64,000 bases of DNA, taken from Schistosoma mansoni. Lineage: Eukaryota > Platyhelminthes > Trematoda > Strigeidida > Schistosomatidae. The translations under genes were made by a program, and so were the position numbers. Positions 24,741 through 36,738 of the stretch are shown here, one piece after another (the stretch's first letter is position 1; each line of letters opens with the position of its first letter). The stretch lies in the NCBI RefSeq assembly GCF_000237925.1, contig NC_031501.1:1800286-1864285 (forward strand), in the 5' to 3' direction. The notes under the pieces are model-generated. The model did no database searches, was not told the DNA's origin, and worked only from the letters and a program-made list of their open reading frames with translations.

Positions 24741-27404
24741 AATCTTCTCTACCATGTTTTATTTGTTCTAGAAGATTATCAGTAATCTCAATACTTGCAT
24801 AATGTTTGACTATACACTGAATAGGATTGGCTTTCACTATCTTGATAAAAAAATTTTTATATCGTTCAATGGTGATTTTAAATGAAATTGAAAACATGAT
24901 TTTATTGTAGTCAAGAATACAAATATAGGTTGTCTATATAGTTGTCATCTGATGATTAAGTTTGTGTGGTCCCATTTTAACTGCAAGCTATTATCATTAA
25001 AATAATATGAATGATCTTACTCCAGAAACTAGATCTAGTGTGATACAGAGGTTGCTATTTCAAAACATTATTCTTAATGTAACTCATTCAGTCATTTAAT
25101 TTTGTTTCTATTCATAAGATCTATTAATTATATTCATTGGAGTAGAATTTGAACCCGTAATCTATTAGTTGAAAGCCAAACGTAATCTTTATCACTTTTT
25201 TTTTCTTTTTGTTTTTGAGACAAATCAATTGTGTTAAACCACGAAAAAATAACTCATTCAAATTCGCCACAAAACACCTTGTAACAAATACTTTCTTTGC
25301 TAAAAGTACCATCTAATCTAACTTGATAAAACCAAGAAAATTTTTTTGTTTTAATACTTTCCAAAATGAAGTGATAAATAATATTGTAACCTTTTATGGC
25401 TATGAAGTCAATGTTAAAAATAATGTCACAGAAAGATAACTTTCTCTATTTAAGTATCTTAACATTTACCCGTTCAATTGTATAACAATATATGTATATG
25501 TACTTTACATTTTTTTAAGTTTGACCACAGTATTGACATTTGAATTGTATACGAATGCCCATTGTGATTAGGGTTCTATACAACTTGAACATAGGATGTA
25601 ATTACAATGTTGTTATGATGGAGATTTGTAGCTCAGGCGGGTGATTTTGATGACGTATTGATTATTATTATAAAGATGTGGGCATGGAGGTTTTGTTACA
25701 CTTAAAGAGAATCATAACTAACAGTAAACATCTGCTAGAAAACCACATATATCTACCTCATTGAATTAATCGTTATCTGTAGGTTATGTAACTTAAAATT
25801 TATGGTTTCAACTGTGTGTAGAAAAGTGTAAAGATACTTCTGAAGGGTTTCAGAATAGAGCTTGATAATCATCTAGTAGACTTTGTCTTCCATCAGATCT
25901 TTTCTACCAACACTGATACTGTGGTTTGTTCTACTACTCTGGTATTTTTCTCGATAATTCCAAATAGTGTACATATGTACCAGGTTCTACGCTTCTTAGG
26001 ACTAACTGACTGGTCTTCATTAATGACAGTAAAACTAATCGTGGAGTAACTAAGTTTCTTTTGAACCTTTTTCTTGCATGAAATTTTAGTAAACCCTTAA
26101 TTATTGTCATACTTATCAAGAAATGGGTATTTCAGACTAGGTGATCAAGTAAATATTATATATATATATATAACTGAAGGAAAATACCCTAATTATTTCT
26201 CATCATTCATAACACAGCTAGTTAATTAGTTCAGTTATTGTGTCATACTGGTTGATCCTAAATCAAGCATACAAACTACGTTTATCATAAAACCTTTTTT
26301 TTCGACTGAACTACAAAAAGTTTAAGATGAACCATTTTTGGTTTAAGATTTTGATAGTTTCCTTATTGTGGCTTCTTAGTTTTTTTTGTATAATTTGTAA
26401 GTGATATTTTGAGCTCAATACTTGATCATCAGAATTTTCTCTGGATGTTGACTGAATGATCATAAATCATGCTATTTGTCCCCTTAGTTTATGCCAAGTG
26501 AAAGAGACGAGATCTGATTGAGAAATCTTTTTGTTGTGAAATAATTTAGTTGACAAGTTACGTAACATTTTTTTTCATGGTTTAGGGAGAGTCAAACAAA
26601 TTAAACATACAACTTTGGCTTTATCACACGTGGTCAGTAATGTTCATAGTGTAGATATAACTAAATTGTCTAAAACCATTTATTGCAAACTCTCCCACTT
26701 TATCATTAATATCTTCCTCATATATAACCAAAGCTATAACAATTCCATATGAAAATCTCAGTCATTGCGTTCATTAAACAACTTATAATACCTTAATACA
26801 TTATTTTAGCTAAGCAGTTTCCTACGGTAGATTATGTTATAATATTTATTGTTGCTTTACAATTTAATGAATACCAATAGTCTAAAAATCTATTCGTCTG
26901 AGATTCAGTGTTTATTTGGACAGTTAAAGCTAACAGATACTAGTAAAATTCAATTATTCTTTCCGTCTCGTTAGTATATCTTGACCTGTATCTTCCATTT
27001 ATTTTAATAATCCATTGTGATCCTTTATTTTCGTGTTTAGATAGTCCCTCGAATAAATTAAATTAACGATTCTAATTCTTTGGATTTGGATCAATTTATT
27101 TTTAAAGGTTTAAACTGATGAACTAATAATTAGTACAAAGGGTTTGTAATGAATGTTGAATTTCCATAAATCCTATCACGGTATGATCCTTGTTAGATAA
27201 CGATTGAAAACTAGAAAGCACTGAAAAATTATCTTCAGAAATAGCTTTATATTATTATTGATCATTTCCTCACTGGTAACTAGCTTCAAGATATCATTCT
27301 AAGAGTTCTTATGAGAAGCTGTAACTAATAGAGTTCAACTATTTCTAGTGTGAGACAGTTATCCATCCAAAACAATAGAAGATGGTCATGCGTTTTCACG
27401 AATC

Positions 27405-27575
27405 TATTGAATCCTGACAGGTACGTTATTGATAAGGAGCTTGTAGTAAGATTTAAGGTTTTGAGTTTGATCCTCATTGTGATTTTAGATGAGCATTTCT
27501 GAAAAGTCCCATATTAGGATGAATCAGCTATCCAGTACTTCCTGGTTTTCTATGGTTATCTAAGTAGGATTAACC
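27405..27575 (+). mobile_element. Family B SINE relic
   Basis: Sense order is recognisable: a head block with TTGATAAGGAGC, B-box remnant TTGAGTTTGATCC, ribozyme region reading AAAAGTCCCATATTAGGATGAAT, then CCAGTACTTCCTGGTTTTC as in the family B 3' part. The hammerhead core is lost. Confidence 0.6.
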
Positions 27576-28551
27576 TATGATGATGTAATCTGTTAAGTAA
27601 TTAATAATGTTCAAATCAATGAAGTACTTTATTTACAAGAGTGTATTTTTATAAGATTTATATAAGTTGAAGATAGTATTTGTGACATACTGATATCAAC
27701 TGGAGGATGAACACTAAACGGATAGTATATAAAAGACATAGTTGGTAATTTATTGCTCTAACTGTTTTATTAAACTTAGGGTTACAGAATAGTTTGAGTC
27801 AAACAATCATTCGAAAGCAGAAAGGATCCAATGAGCTTTTCGTAGTATTATAAGACTATTATAAGACCTCTTAGCAGTAGTATTCCACGATTCAGGATCT
27901 TCAACTTTGATGGAGAGCAATTTAATTTTCGATCACTGAACCAGAATCCAGTAATTTACACTTTAAACTTCAATCAATTTATGACATGTCGCGACAATCG
28001 TCCAATTTTACTATTGACAAGCTGCTTCACTATCGACTTGATCCTTTTTTTTTGTAATTACATTCTTTTTTTTGTCACATGCATACTCATTCGCCGTCTT
28101 TGTAAACGCATCAATAACATAAACCATTCAATTCATTTTCTAATAGATTCTTAGGGGGGCGAAAACAAAAAAAGGTACTTACAAACATAAGACTATTTAA
28201 TATTAACACTAAAAAAGTGGGTAATTTCTTAACATAAGTTGTCATATGACCTAGCAATCATTATAATAGAAATTATATTTTAAATCACTTAATTTCTGTG
28301 ATATTTTAACAAGATGAATAGTTTCTGTATGGTAGTTTTAATGATAACGATGATGGTGTTGTTGTCTAGTAAGTTAATGAAAGCACATTGATTGATTGAG
28401 ATAATTGTTTATAATTGAGAAACAGGAGACAGATACAGTATATATCATAGACAATTTCAAACTATCCCTGATTTATGAATAGAGTACAGCGTTAATCTAA
28501 GCTCTGAATATTTATATGTGCTAGTATAAGATTATGGAGATTTTTGAGTTT

Positions 28552-28890
28552 CATTGAAATCATGAGCCGATGAATCTTAAACCACCACTGAAGACCTGGA
28601 AGCAATGGACGGCTGTTTCGTCCTAGTATCGAACTACTCGATAGTGTTTATTTACGATCCCCCAAGTGGAAATCAAACTGAGGAACTTCGGTCTCGAGTG
28701 CGAACGCTTAGTCTATAGACCAGTGAGTCGGGATCGAACGCTAATAATGTCTAACTTCAATCAATCCATGATGGTGCACAAGCATCTTCCATTGTCTTCA
28801 GTGGGTAATTGTCTCACTCCCGACACTTTGGATTCCACTGATCACGGCTTCTCACTAAAATTCCAGAAATTGATTATCAAATGAAATAGA
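28552..28890 (-). mobile_element. Family B SINE, CACTATCGAG subfamily, long form
   Basis: On the minus strand it includes the upstream leader (GTGATCAGTGGAATCC, GACAATGG), tRNA-like head, B-box remnant, the variant ribozyme (CACTATCGAGTAG) and the family B 3' region. It shares the diagnostic core change with 8041-8283, which supports amplification of a source copy whose ribozyme was already altered. Confidence 0.75.
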
Positions 28891-29313
28891 TGAACTGAAG
28901 TGAGAGTTTGATTTGAGATCAGAGTATTCCCTTGTATATACTTACCAAAAATGTTCTTTAAATGTTAAATAAATTTGGAAAATTTTAATGTTTATCAAAA
29001 TATACTTGCATATGATAGAAACATCTAATATGTGGTACTAAAATTAGGAAAACGTTTATTAAATGGAAACAGTAAGAAGTGATGTCTGATGATATGAAGT
29101 TACAATTAATTTTAAGAATTATTTACAACCTATTATTATCGATTAGACAATTGCTTCATGTTTGACCTCTTCAGCTACATAGTTCATAGTTTCTCATTAT
29201 AACATCAAAAGATCCATTTTGAATGAACATAAAAATTATAGTAATTATCAATAATTTGATTATTATTTATTTTAAATTAAGGGAATTCAGAAAAAAAAAC
29301 ATATTAATTTAAT

Positions 29314-29719
29314 GAACAAAGATGGATATTGGCTAGCAGTGGAATCCAGGACGTACGTTTTGTCCTAATCGGAACTCGTCAGTGAGTATATTTGCATCTC
29401 AGAGTTGATGTTCACTCTGCAACTCGAACCCTGTACCGTTCGCTCCAAGCCACATCGCGTTATTTACTTGGTTACTGAGTCGTGTAGTGAACACCAACTC
29501 TAAGATGTAAGTATATCCAGCTGACGAGTCCCAAATAAGATGAAGTGGTGTGCGTCCTGGATTCCACTGCTAGCCACTATCCATTTCTGCTCATAAAGCT
29601 TGTGACTGAAGACAATATCGAGGTAATCTGAAGAGGATGCACATATGCCAACAAGAGACTGATCAATTGCCGTCCTAAACAACTATGGGACCATACAAGC
29701 AAACAATACTAAGTGAATT
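29314..29719. mobile_element. Family A SINE, fold-back copy
   Basis: Left arm antisense from ACAAAGATGGATATTGGC through the ribozyme and tRNA head (to about 29485). Right arm sense from about 29488 through a second ribozyme (GAAGTGG variant) to the tail ending AACAATACTAAGTGAATT. The left edge again lies at the recurrent CCATCTTTG breakpoint. Confidence 0.8.
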
Positions 29720-30410
29720 GGTATACTAATTACATCAGGACAAATGATTTGTTTACCATGACAAAAAGTAATAGATTTAACGATTAATTAAAATACTATA
29801 TATATACATAATCTCATGCTGTAATATTTACACAATCATATGTCTAGATGATAAGTATATCCATAATGACTAAGACCGGAGCAGAACAAACTGTAACGCG
29901 TATTCTTCAATAGATTTGAACTGGAAAAGCAATTCGTTATCTGTTGTTATATATAATATATATATATTTGTCTTTCTCCAGACAAATAGCCTTAAATAAA
30001 TCAATATATAGTTGCTATATTTTGTTTATCTATGAAGAAAAAAGAAGAATACATTTCATTTACTAGCGAAACTAAGAGAGAAATAGGTTTCTTAAAAAAA
30101 TGCAATTAATGGAACTTATCAATGTCTTAAGTGTGTATGTATGCTGATTTGTCCTTGTATGTCTACTGTCAACAGCCATTTAAAGGGATAAACATCAAAA
30201 GTATGTTGACATGTTTAATAATTAAAAAAATGTTTGCTTGTATTTTTTTCCATTAGATAATTATAGTGTTTCATCGGCAACAGATAAGTTTAACGTAAAC
30301 AAATAGTGACAGTCATCTTTCAATAGCCATCAAAGTAAATAATATTATGATTAGTATTCATGTTAGTAATGAACCTCTGAGCTGATAGGAATTTTGACAA
30401 TAATCTATTA

Positions 30411-30637
30411 TAGTTGAAAGCGTGAGTCAATTGAAGCTAGACCACCATGGAAAACCTGGAAACACTGGACGGCCGTTTCGTCCTATTATGGGACTCCTCA
30501 GCAGTGCGCATCCACGAACCCGCTCTCGCGAGATTCGAACCCAGGACCTACCAGTCTCGAGCCGAAGCCCCTTCAACCGACTCACGCTTTCAACTATAAT
30601 AAATACTAAATCTCCAAAAAACCCCTTCTATAATTAA
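30411..30637. mobile_element. Family B SINE, fold-back copy with 12-bp TSD
   Basis: Perfect 12-bp target duplication AATAATCTATTA (30399-30410 and 30638-30649). Most of the unit is antisense (3' region, ribozyme, B box TTCGAACCC, head). It then switches at about 30567 to sense 3' tail ending ACCCCTTCT. The two ends form a 20-bp inverted repeat (TATAGTTGAAAGCGTGAGTC and its complement). The copy at 36739 has the same breakpoint architecture. Confidence 0.85.
30461..30507 (-). ncRNA. Hammerhead ribozyme, family B type, intact core
   Basis: Minus strand: helix I strand GCACTG, core CTGAGGA, helix II GTCC/GGAC with a CATAATA loop, core GAAA, helix III CGG/CCG, cleavage triplet GTC, and helix I partner CAGTGT. 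CTGAGGA fits the CUGANGA consensus. The helix I sequence is unrelated to the Sm-alpha type, so this marks a separate ribozyme lineage. Confidence 0.8.
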
Positions 30638-30652
30638 AATAATCTATTAATT

Positions 30653-30956
30653 GAATTCACTTAGTATTGTTTGTTTGAATCTTCCCATTGATGTTTAGGT
30701 CTGCAATTGGTCAGTCTTTTATCGGCATATGTGTATACCGTGCGTATTGTCTCGATATAACCAAGCATTATAAGCAAAGATGGATAGTGGTTAGCAGTGG
30801 AATCCAGGACGCGATGGCGTTTGAGGCGAAAGGTACTGGGTTCGAGTCCCAGAGTGAGCATGAACTCTGAGATACAGACACATCCAGTTGACGAATCCCA
30901 AAAAGGACGAAACGCTCGTCCATGATTCCACTACTAGCCACTATCCATCTTTGTTT
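30653..30956. mobile_element. Family A SINE, fold-back copy with 14-bp TSD
   Basis: Perfect 14-bp target duplication ATAATCTATTAATT (30639-30652 and 30957-30970), overlapping the right duplication of the family B copy next door. Left arm: antisense tail through GTGGAATCCAGGAC. Switch at about 30812 to sense GCGATGGCG, B box (GGTTCGAGTCC), decayed ribozyme (TTGACGAATCC), ending CCATCTTTGTTT. Confidence 0.87.
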
Positions 30957-31234
30957 ATAATCTATTAATTAGTTGGTGAATATGTTAGAAAAGTAAAACG
31001 ATCTATGTTTTATCCACTGTTATATGTTTTGTTCTCGCAATCTGTTTGACAACTTACTAGCTTTATATTTTCGAAAAGAAAATAACAATTATGAATGAAT
31101 TGGTATAAGTTATATCAAAGTTAGATAGAGTCTTTAGTCAAAGTTGTTATTGGAAAAAAATTCCAAAAAATTTCTTAGAATGAATAGAATGTTGTGTAAT
31201 AGATATTGATTATTGAATAGTAACTACTTACATA

Positions 31235-31400
31235 CTTACTTACTTACGCCTGTTACTCCCAATGGAGCATAGGCTGCCTGTAGCTCCCCCGGAGGCTACT
31301 GCCGGTCCCAAGCCCGGGTAAAGGAGGAGGGTTGGGCATAGGGTTAGCGGCCTCATCCCATAGAAAATCAACTCGCTAAGAAAACGCTTACTTATTTACT
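31235..31400. mobile_element. RTE-derived chimera: 3' end joined to 5'-UTR-like segment
   Basis: Perfect 14-bp target duplication TAACTACTTACATA (31221-31234 and 31401-31414). The first 40 bp are the RTE 3' end in antisense (CTTACTTACTTACGCCTG...GCATAGGC). The remaining roughly 125 bp are GC-rich (CCCCCGGAGGC, GGAGGAGGGTTGGG) and look like the 5' UTR of an RTE element in the opposite orientation. It ends in another CTTACTTATTTACT run. This is a short, internally deleted, 5'-inverted insertion. Confidence 0.7.
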
Positions 31401-32191
31401 TAACTACTTACATAACCAATATTAAATGACAATGTAGTTGGTCAGGCAGGAAGTGCTTCTGTTACACTCATACACTTGTGCTCATAATATTAACACAATA
31501 ATAAATGTGATTACTAATACAAAACATTGTTAGATGTGAAATGAATTTCGTTAGTCCTTTCACCTTATACTAATACCTAAGTAATCAGGGTTATTTCTTT
31601 GCCTTAGATTAAATGTTTAGCGAAATAAAGTGTAGTTACCATTTGTGATAAATTATTTTAATGCGAAAGATGTCTGACCGATTGGCTTTGTCAATTATGC
31701 ATATATATCTACTGGATATTGCTCATCTGAATGACATTTTAATCAGTGTTGTAATCAATGTTCGGTGGACACATGAATAAATCTTCATCAAACAGTCTTG
31801 AATTCTTCTTACATCAAGTCATATTAGTTTTGTTGTGTTGTACCAAGTCACAGATATCAGTTTATTCTCTAGTCACATAACAAGTAGTCGAATTACTGAC
31901 GGTATCATAGAATTAATCAAGTTCTTACGGTTTACTTTCATATTTTATGTAATACACATATATATCAGTAACTTTAAGTCATACAAGTACTTAACTAATT
32001 ATGCATCACTCATTTCGAATTTACATTAGTTATTTGTAAGTAATTAAAACTTCAATTGTATAGCTTATTAATAACCATTGTCAAGTCTGTACTTTATGGT
32101 TAAATAAAAACTCACCTTCCTTTGAATATTATGATTAACTTTAATCTTTTAATTTTTATTTTCATTTGAAACTTCTACTCTGATTATAGTG

Positions 32192-32490
32192 AACAAAACA
32201 CTAGTTGGGGACAATCGAATATATTTAAACACAAATTACAGACTATTTCACTAAATTCTGATAACCATATAGTTAACAGTTAATTGGCAAAAATAACAAT
32301 CAATTGTCTCAATCTTGACTGTTCCTTCTGCGAATACCAGTCCATCTTCTCTGATTTCATTGTTCATGCATTTTCGTACTGATTCGTTCCTATTCTTTCC
32401 TTATCGATCTTCTGGCAAAATACATTTAATGTCTGGCCATCACCATATGCTACTTATGAGGTTATAAGTAGACCATACCATATGATAACT
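32192..32490 (-). repeat. About 320-bp LTR-like repeat, copy
   Basis: Minus-strand order matches 42860-43207 and 57541-57846: TATGGTCTACTTATAACC at the start, AGAAGATCGATAAGGAAAG, GGAACAGTCAAGATTGAGACA, CGATTGTCCCC, and a GTTCACTATA end. Class uncertain; treated as a possible solo LTR fossil. Confidence 0.5.
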
Positions 32491-33133
32491 TCTTATGACT
32501 TATACTACTACTTTTTTCTTTAATCATTACTACTTCACTGTCTTAATTATGATTATTAATATTCATTTATAAGTTGATCATATATATCCATCATAATTTT
32601 TCTATTGCATTATATATTGTTTCCTCTTAGGTTCCTTTCCTTTCTTTTTAAGTAGTATTTTGTTTACTAAATTTTTATGTATCCTTTAGTTTTATGTTCG
32701 AATAGTGAGGTAATGTAATATTCATATATGATATTTTTGATTAGATTATCTATCGTTGTTATGTATATGTATATATATATATATTTCTCTCTCTTCATTC
32801 TTCTCGTTTTTTGACATTCTTCTTCTGTACGTATATCGATACTTTACTTTGTGTTGGTCGTTGTTTCTTCTTCTTCTCTATACACAACAATGAGGAGTAG
32901 AAACTCAAGATATATATGATGTTAATTATTTTGAACACGAAGGGGGTATTTAAATAATATCACTAGATAATTATAATAACAATAATAATAAGGATAATAA
33001 TAATAATCATAATCATAATAATAGATTTTCTTTACACAACACTGAACTGTTTCTCAATATTGGTATTAATAGTAATAAAATTATTTACAATTTTTCATAA
33101 ACAAAATGGATTGATAACACTTTATTTTCATAG

Positions 33134-33480
33134 TTAAAATCATCAGTCAATTGAAGATAGACCACCATGGAAAACCTGGAAGCACTGCTTTGAGGCCGTT
33201 TCGTCCTATTGTGGAATTCCTCAACAGTATACATCCACGATCCCGCACCCGTGAGATTCGAACCCAGGACCTACCAGTCTAGCGCGCAAGCACTTCACCG
33301 ATAGACCATTGAGCCGGCATCCAATAGTGTTAATGTCTAACTTCAACTGATCCACGAAATTTGAGCAACCGTTTACCATTTTCTTCAGTGAGTTGATATC
33401 TCTACAACAGACGTGGTTGAACTCCACTGGTCACTTCTTCTTCCCACTAGAACTCAAGGAAATATCTCTTGAAGTCAGTC
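33134..33480 (-). mobile_element. Family B SINE, long form with leader
   Basis: The most complete family B leader in the window. On the minus strand it has CATATGCTCACTAGTG, GTTCTAGTGGGAAGAAG, CAACCACGTCTGTTG, then the tRNA-like head (GGCTCAATGGTCTATCG), B box (GGGTTCGAATCTC), a decayed ribozyme and the 3' region. The leader matches 46050-46200. This shows that a family B monomer is about 340-400 bp, with the tRNA-like head internal rather than at the very 5' end. Confidence 0.78.
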
Positions 33481-33512
33481 ACTAGTGAGCATATGATTAT
33501 AGATCAGAAGGG

Positions 33513-33708
33513 GTTTTGTAGAGATTTAAGTATTTTCATAGTTGAAATCATGAGTCAATTGATGCTAGACCACCATGAAAAACCTGGAAGCACTGGATGG
33601 GGTCGTGGATGCGCATTGCTGAGGAGTCCCATAATAGAACGAAACGGCTGTCCAGTGCTTCCAGGTTTTCCATGGTGGTCTAGCCTCAATTAACTCATGA
33701 CTATGAAA
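33513..33708. mobile_element. Family B SINE, short palindromic fold-back
   Basis: Left arm (33513-33600): antisense from AGAAGGGGTTTTG to GAAGCACTGGATGG. Right arm (33601-33708): sense from GGTCGTGGATGCGC through the ribozyme to ATGAAAATAC. The two arms are almost perfect complements over about 80 bp, so an RNA from either strand would form a long hairpin. It adjoins the long-form copy at 33134. Confidence 0.82.
33613..33658 (+). ncRNA. Hammerhead ribozyme, family B type, sense to Par-3
   Basis: GCATTG, CTGAGGA, helix II GTCC/GAAC (one mismatch), GAAA, helix III CGG/CTG, GTC, CAGTGC. The core is intact. This is the best near-intact hammerhead I found on the + strand, so it would lie in the Par-3 pre-mRNA; the palindromic partner arm upstream could compete for folding. 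Confidence 0.7.
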
Positions 33709-34479
33709 ATACTTAATTTTGTTTTATATTTCAGAATTCTAAATTATGTAATAGGCCCATGATAATTCTGTTTAATGAATGTAACAAAAAACACTTTCAT
33801 GATCTTATTTTGATCTTTTGTTTGATTTTTTCACTGTTTATGCGACTATATATTATACATTCAATATGTATTGTTTTTATTCAACTAATCGTGCCAAATT
33901 GTAGAGTAATGATAAGCTTCAAACAAGCAAATTAACATAATTAAACAAAGTTGATATCATTCATTTTTGAAGTTTTTTATCAAATGGTTAAAGGTAGATG
34001 ACGGGTAATCATTGACCTAGGTTTCATGCCAGTTGGTATTGGTCGATGGTCTTCAGGGAACTCATTAGCGACTTGTTAGACTGTTAAAATGGATAATGGC
34101 AGATCAAGTCTAACTTGTCTCATTTGTTATCTAGAGATTGTAGATACACCTTATTAAAGAGTACTAACCAGGATAAAACATAGGTTCCGGATTTCTTTCC
34201 AACCATCTTACATCATAACACAGGGCGCTAAACGCCGAATCATTTGGTCGAGCGACCGAATCGCTATCTTGACAAATAAGATGTTAATCATTATTAATGA
34301 TCAATCATCTAATGAAGTTTATAACACTTAGTCTTTATTTAGGCTTCAGCGTTAATGTGAACAAAAAATAAAGAAATATAAACTCTATGAAGGAAAGAAA
34401 CAACATTGAATTTTGAACATTTACTAAATTGGTAAAACTTGTTATTCATTAAGTATTTGTTTAGTTCAACTAGTATTTG

Positions 34480-34680
34480 GCTCATCAGCTGGATTTACTT
34501 GCATCCCAGTGTTGATTTTCACACTAAAACTGAAATCTAATACTTTGTTTAAAATAGCGGCTAGTTATCCATTGAGCTACTGAGCCAATATAGGTGCTAA
34601 GTTGTTCAACAGGTATGAACGATGGATATCAAGTGGGACGAAAAGTCCTGGACATCACTGCTAGCTACATATCAAGTGTA
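34480..34680. mobile_element. Family A SINE, decayed copy
   Basis: Fragments recognisable in both orientations: GGCTCATCAGCTGGAT (antisense ribozyme strand), a head remnant with ATCCATTGAGCTACTGAG, then GTGGGACGAAAAGTCCTGG and CACTGCTAGCTAC in sense. Too decayed for an intact core. Confidence 0.5.
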
Positions 34681-34709
34681 CTAAAAACTTTTGAAATAAC
34701 GTCGAATAC

Positions 34710-35069
34710 GTAAGCAGAGATGAATAGTGGCTGGCAATGGAATCCAGGATGCGCGCCACTTCGTCCTATTCAAACTCCATCGCGTTATCTACTCAGCCAC
34801 TGAGTCCTGAAACGAACGGTACTGGGTTTGAGTCCCAAAGTGAACATCAACTTAGATGCAGGTACATCCAGCTAACGAGTCCCAAATTGGACAAAGTGGC
34901 GCGCTTCCTGGATTCCACTGCTAGCCACTATCCATCTTTGCTTATAAAGCTTGTGACTTCAGGCAACATCGAGGCGATCCACATAGGATGCACATATGCA
35001 AACAACAGACTGATCAATTGCAGTCCAAAATAACAATGGGAAGATACAAGTAAACAACAACAAATCAAT
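34710..35069. mobile_element. Family A SINE, fold-back copy with 14-bp TSD
   Basis: Target duplication ATAACGTCGAATAC / ATAACGTCAAATAC (34696-34709 and 35070-35083, one mismatch). Left arm antisense from GTAAGCAGAGATG to the head (GCCACTGAGTCCTG). Right arm sense from the B box (GGGTTTGAGTCCC) through a ribozyme region reading GACAAAGTGGCGCGC, then a full tail. Again the left edge is at the CATCTTTGCTTA-type breakpoint. Confidence 0.83.
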
Positions 35070-36738
35070 ATAACGTCAAATACAGTTAATCATCCTAGGA
35101 TCCATATTTATTCATTAAAACTGATAAAATGAATATCAATAAAGATAAACTGAAATTTACTATTAATACCATTCATTGGTGTTTTTTTTCACTAAATTGT
35201 TTTTAATCTAGTTCATCATTACTGATTGTCATTAATTTTCACTTACTCTTTATTTTTCTTTATACAAAATATGTTCCAATTTACAGCAGGTTATTAACCT
35301 AATCTTGTGATCTTTTTTCTAGATAATTTACTTTATAAGTAGGGTTTATAAACAAAATGAGTTTGGATGTTGTCATGAATGCTTACTATAGATTGTTTGT
35401 TTAAACTATAAAAGATATCATAGACTGAAATTAGCTAGAGAACCATTAAAAGTCACAGAGTATCCCACAACTGTACCAACTATATTTTATACTTTTCATA
35501 TGTGTCTGATACAGACAGCCACGTTGTTGAACGGTATCATTACCCGTCTAACCATCAAAGTGATTGAAAGTTATCGTTTATACTTGATATGCTTGATGCT
35601 AATTACCATTTCTCGGTAAATGAACGAAGGTCAGTGATACAGTGACACGATAGGCCAATCTAATCCATTGTTCTAGGCCCCGGTAACTAGAGTGAGAAGT
35701 CCAAGACGAAGTAGGGGAAATATATAACGTAAGCGTACAAGCAATTACAATAGGAAAAAAATCAAACGTTTTTATGCAGTATAAAGTTGTCCTTGGGAAG
35801 CATTACAAAATAGCACACTTAGAAGATACAACGGACCAATAGCGTTTAAGATATTTCCAATTGGGAAATACGACTCGAAGGTGAAAGGTCTGCTTGTGGC
35901 GCAAAAACAGGGAAATTCAAATTTTAAAAATAAAATTACAAAAATAAGTCATTTACCAAATAAGTTCTGGGGATTTAATATCCCCAACAATACCTTAACA
36001 CTGAAACTTTAAGCATCCATTTTGACGTGAATTAGCAGTAAGCCTACAATCTCCATAATTCGTGATAATATTCTGGATGCTGATCAAAAGTCATTATATA
36101 ATCATAATTTTTTGTAAATATGATATTCTTTTTGAGAAAGTATTAGAATTGATCCACTGTAAGTAAACTGTACCTTAAAAACTTTAATTCTATTTTATTG
36201 ATTTCTTATTAGAACTTATTATTATATGTAAACATCAAAATTGTCCATTAATTCATCCAAAACTATAGTTTAATCTTCTTAAAGAAAAATAAAAACCCAT
36301 TAAAATGGATCAATGAAAAAATTGTAAGAAGGGGGGGGGGGAGGGAGGTTTGTGTGGGTAGAAACATTTTTCCATAGAACGCATCTTTTTTTTCTCATCT
36401 TACTCATTTTACCAAAAAAAAACTTTTTTTTATTATCCTTTTCAACTTGATTTTTTAAACATGTATTACAAAAAGAACAATCCACAATTTTTCTTGTCGA
36501 TAAGGGGATGGGACAAACAGTTTAACATTGAAAAAAAATGTAACAAACTGATTGAATAAAAATTTTTAAGAAAGAAATTAATAGAAAAAAGTATTTTATT
36601 CTTAGATAAATATAATTGCGATGGTTACTTTTTCATGTCACATGATCTGTTTTTTCAATAATGCTTATTTTTTCTTAAGTGAAATATTATTATTGTTGTT
36701 TTAATGCTCAATTCTGTATGCCTTTTTCTTATTAGAAA

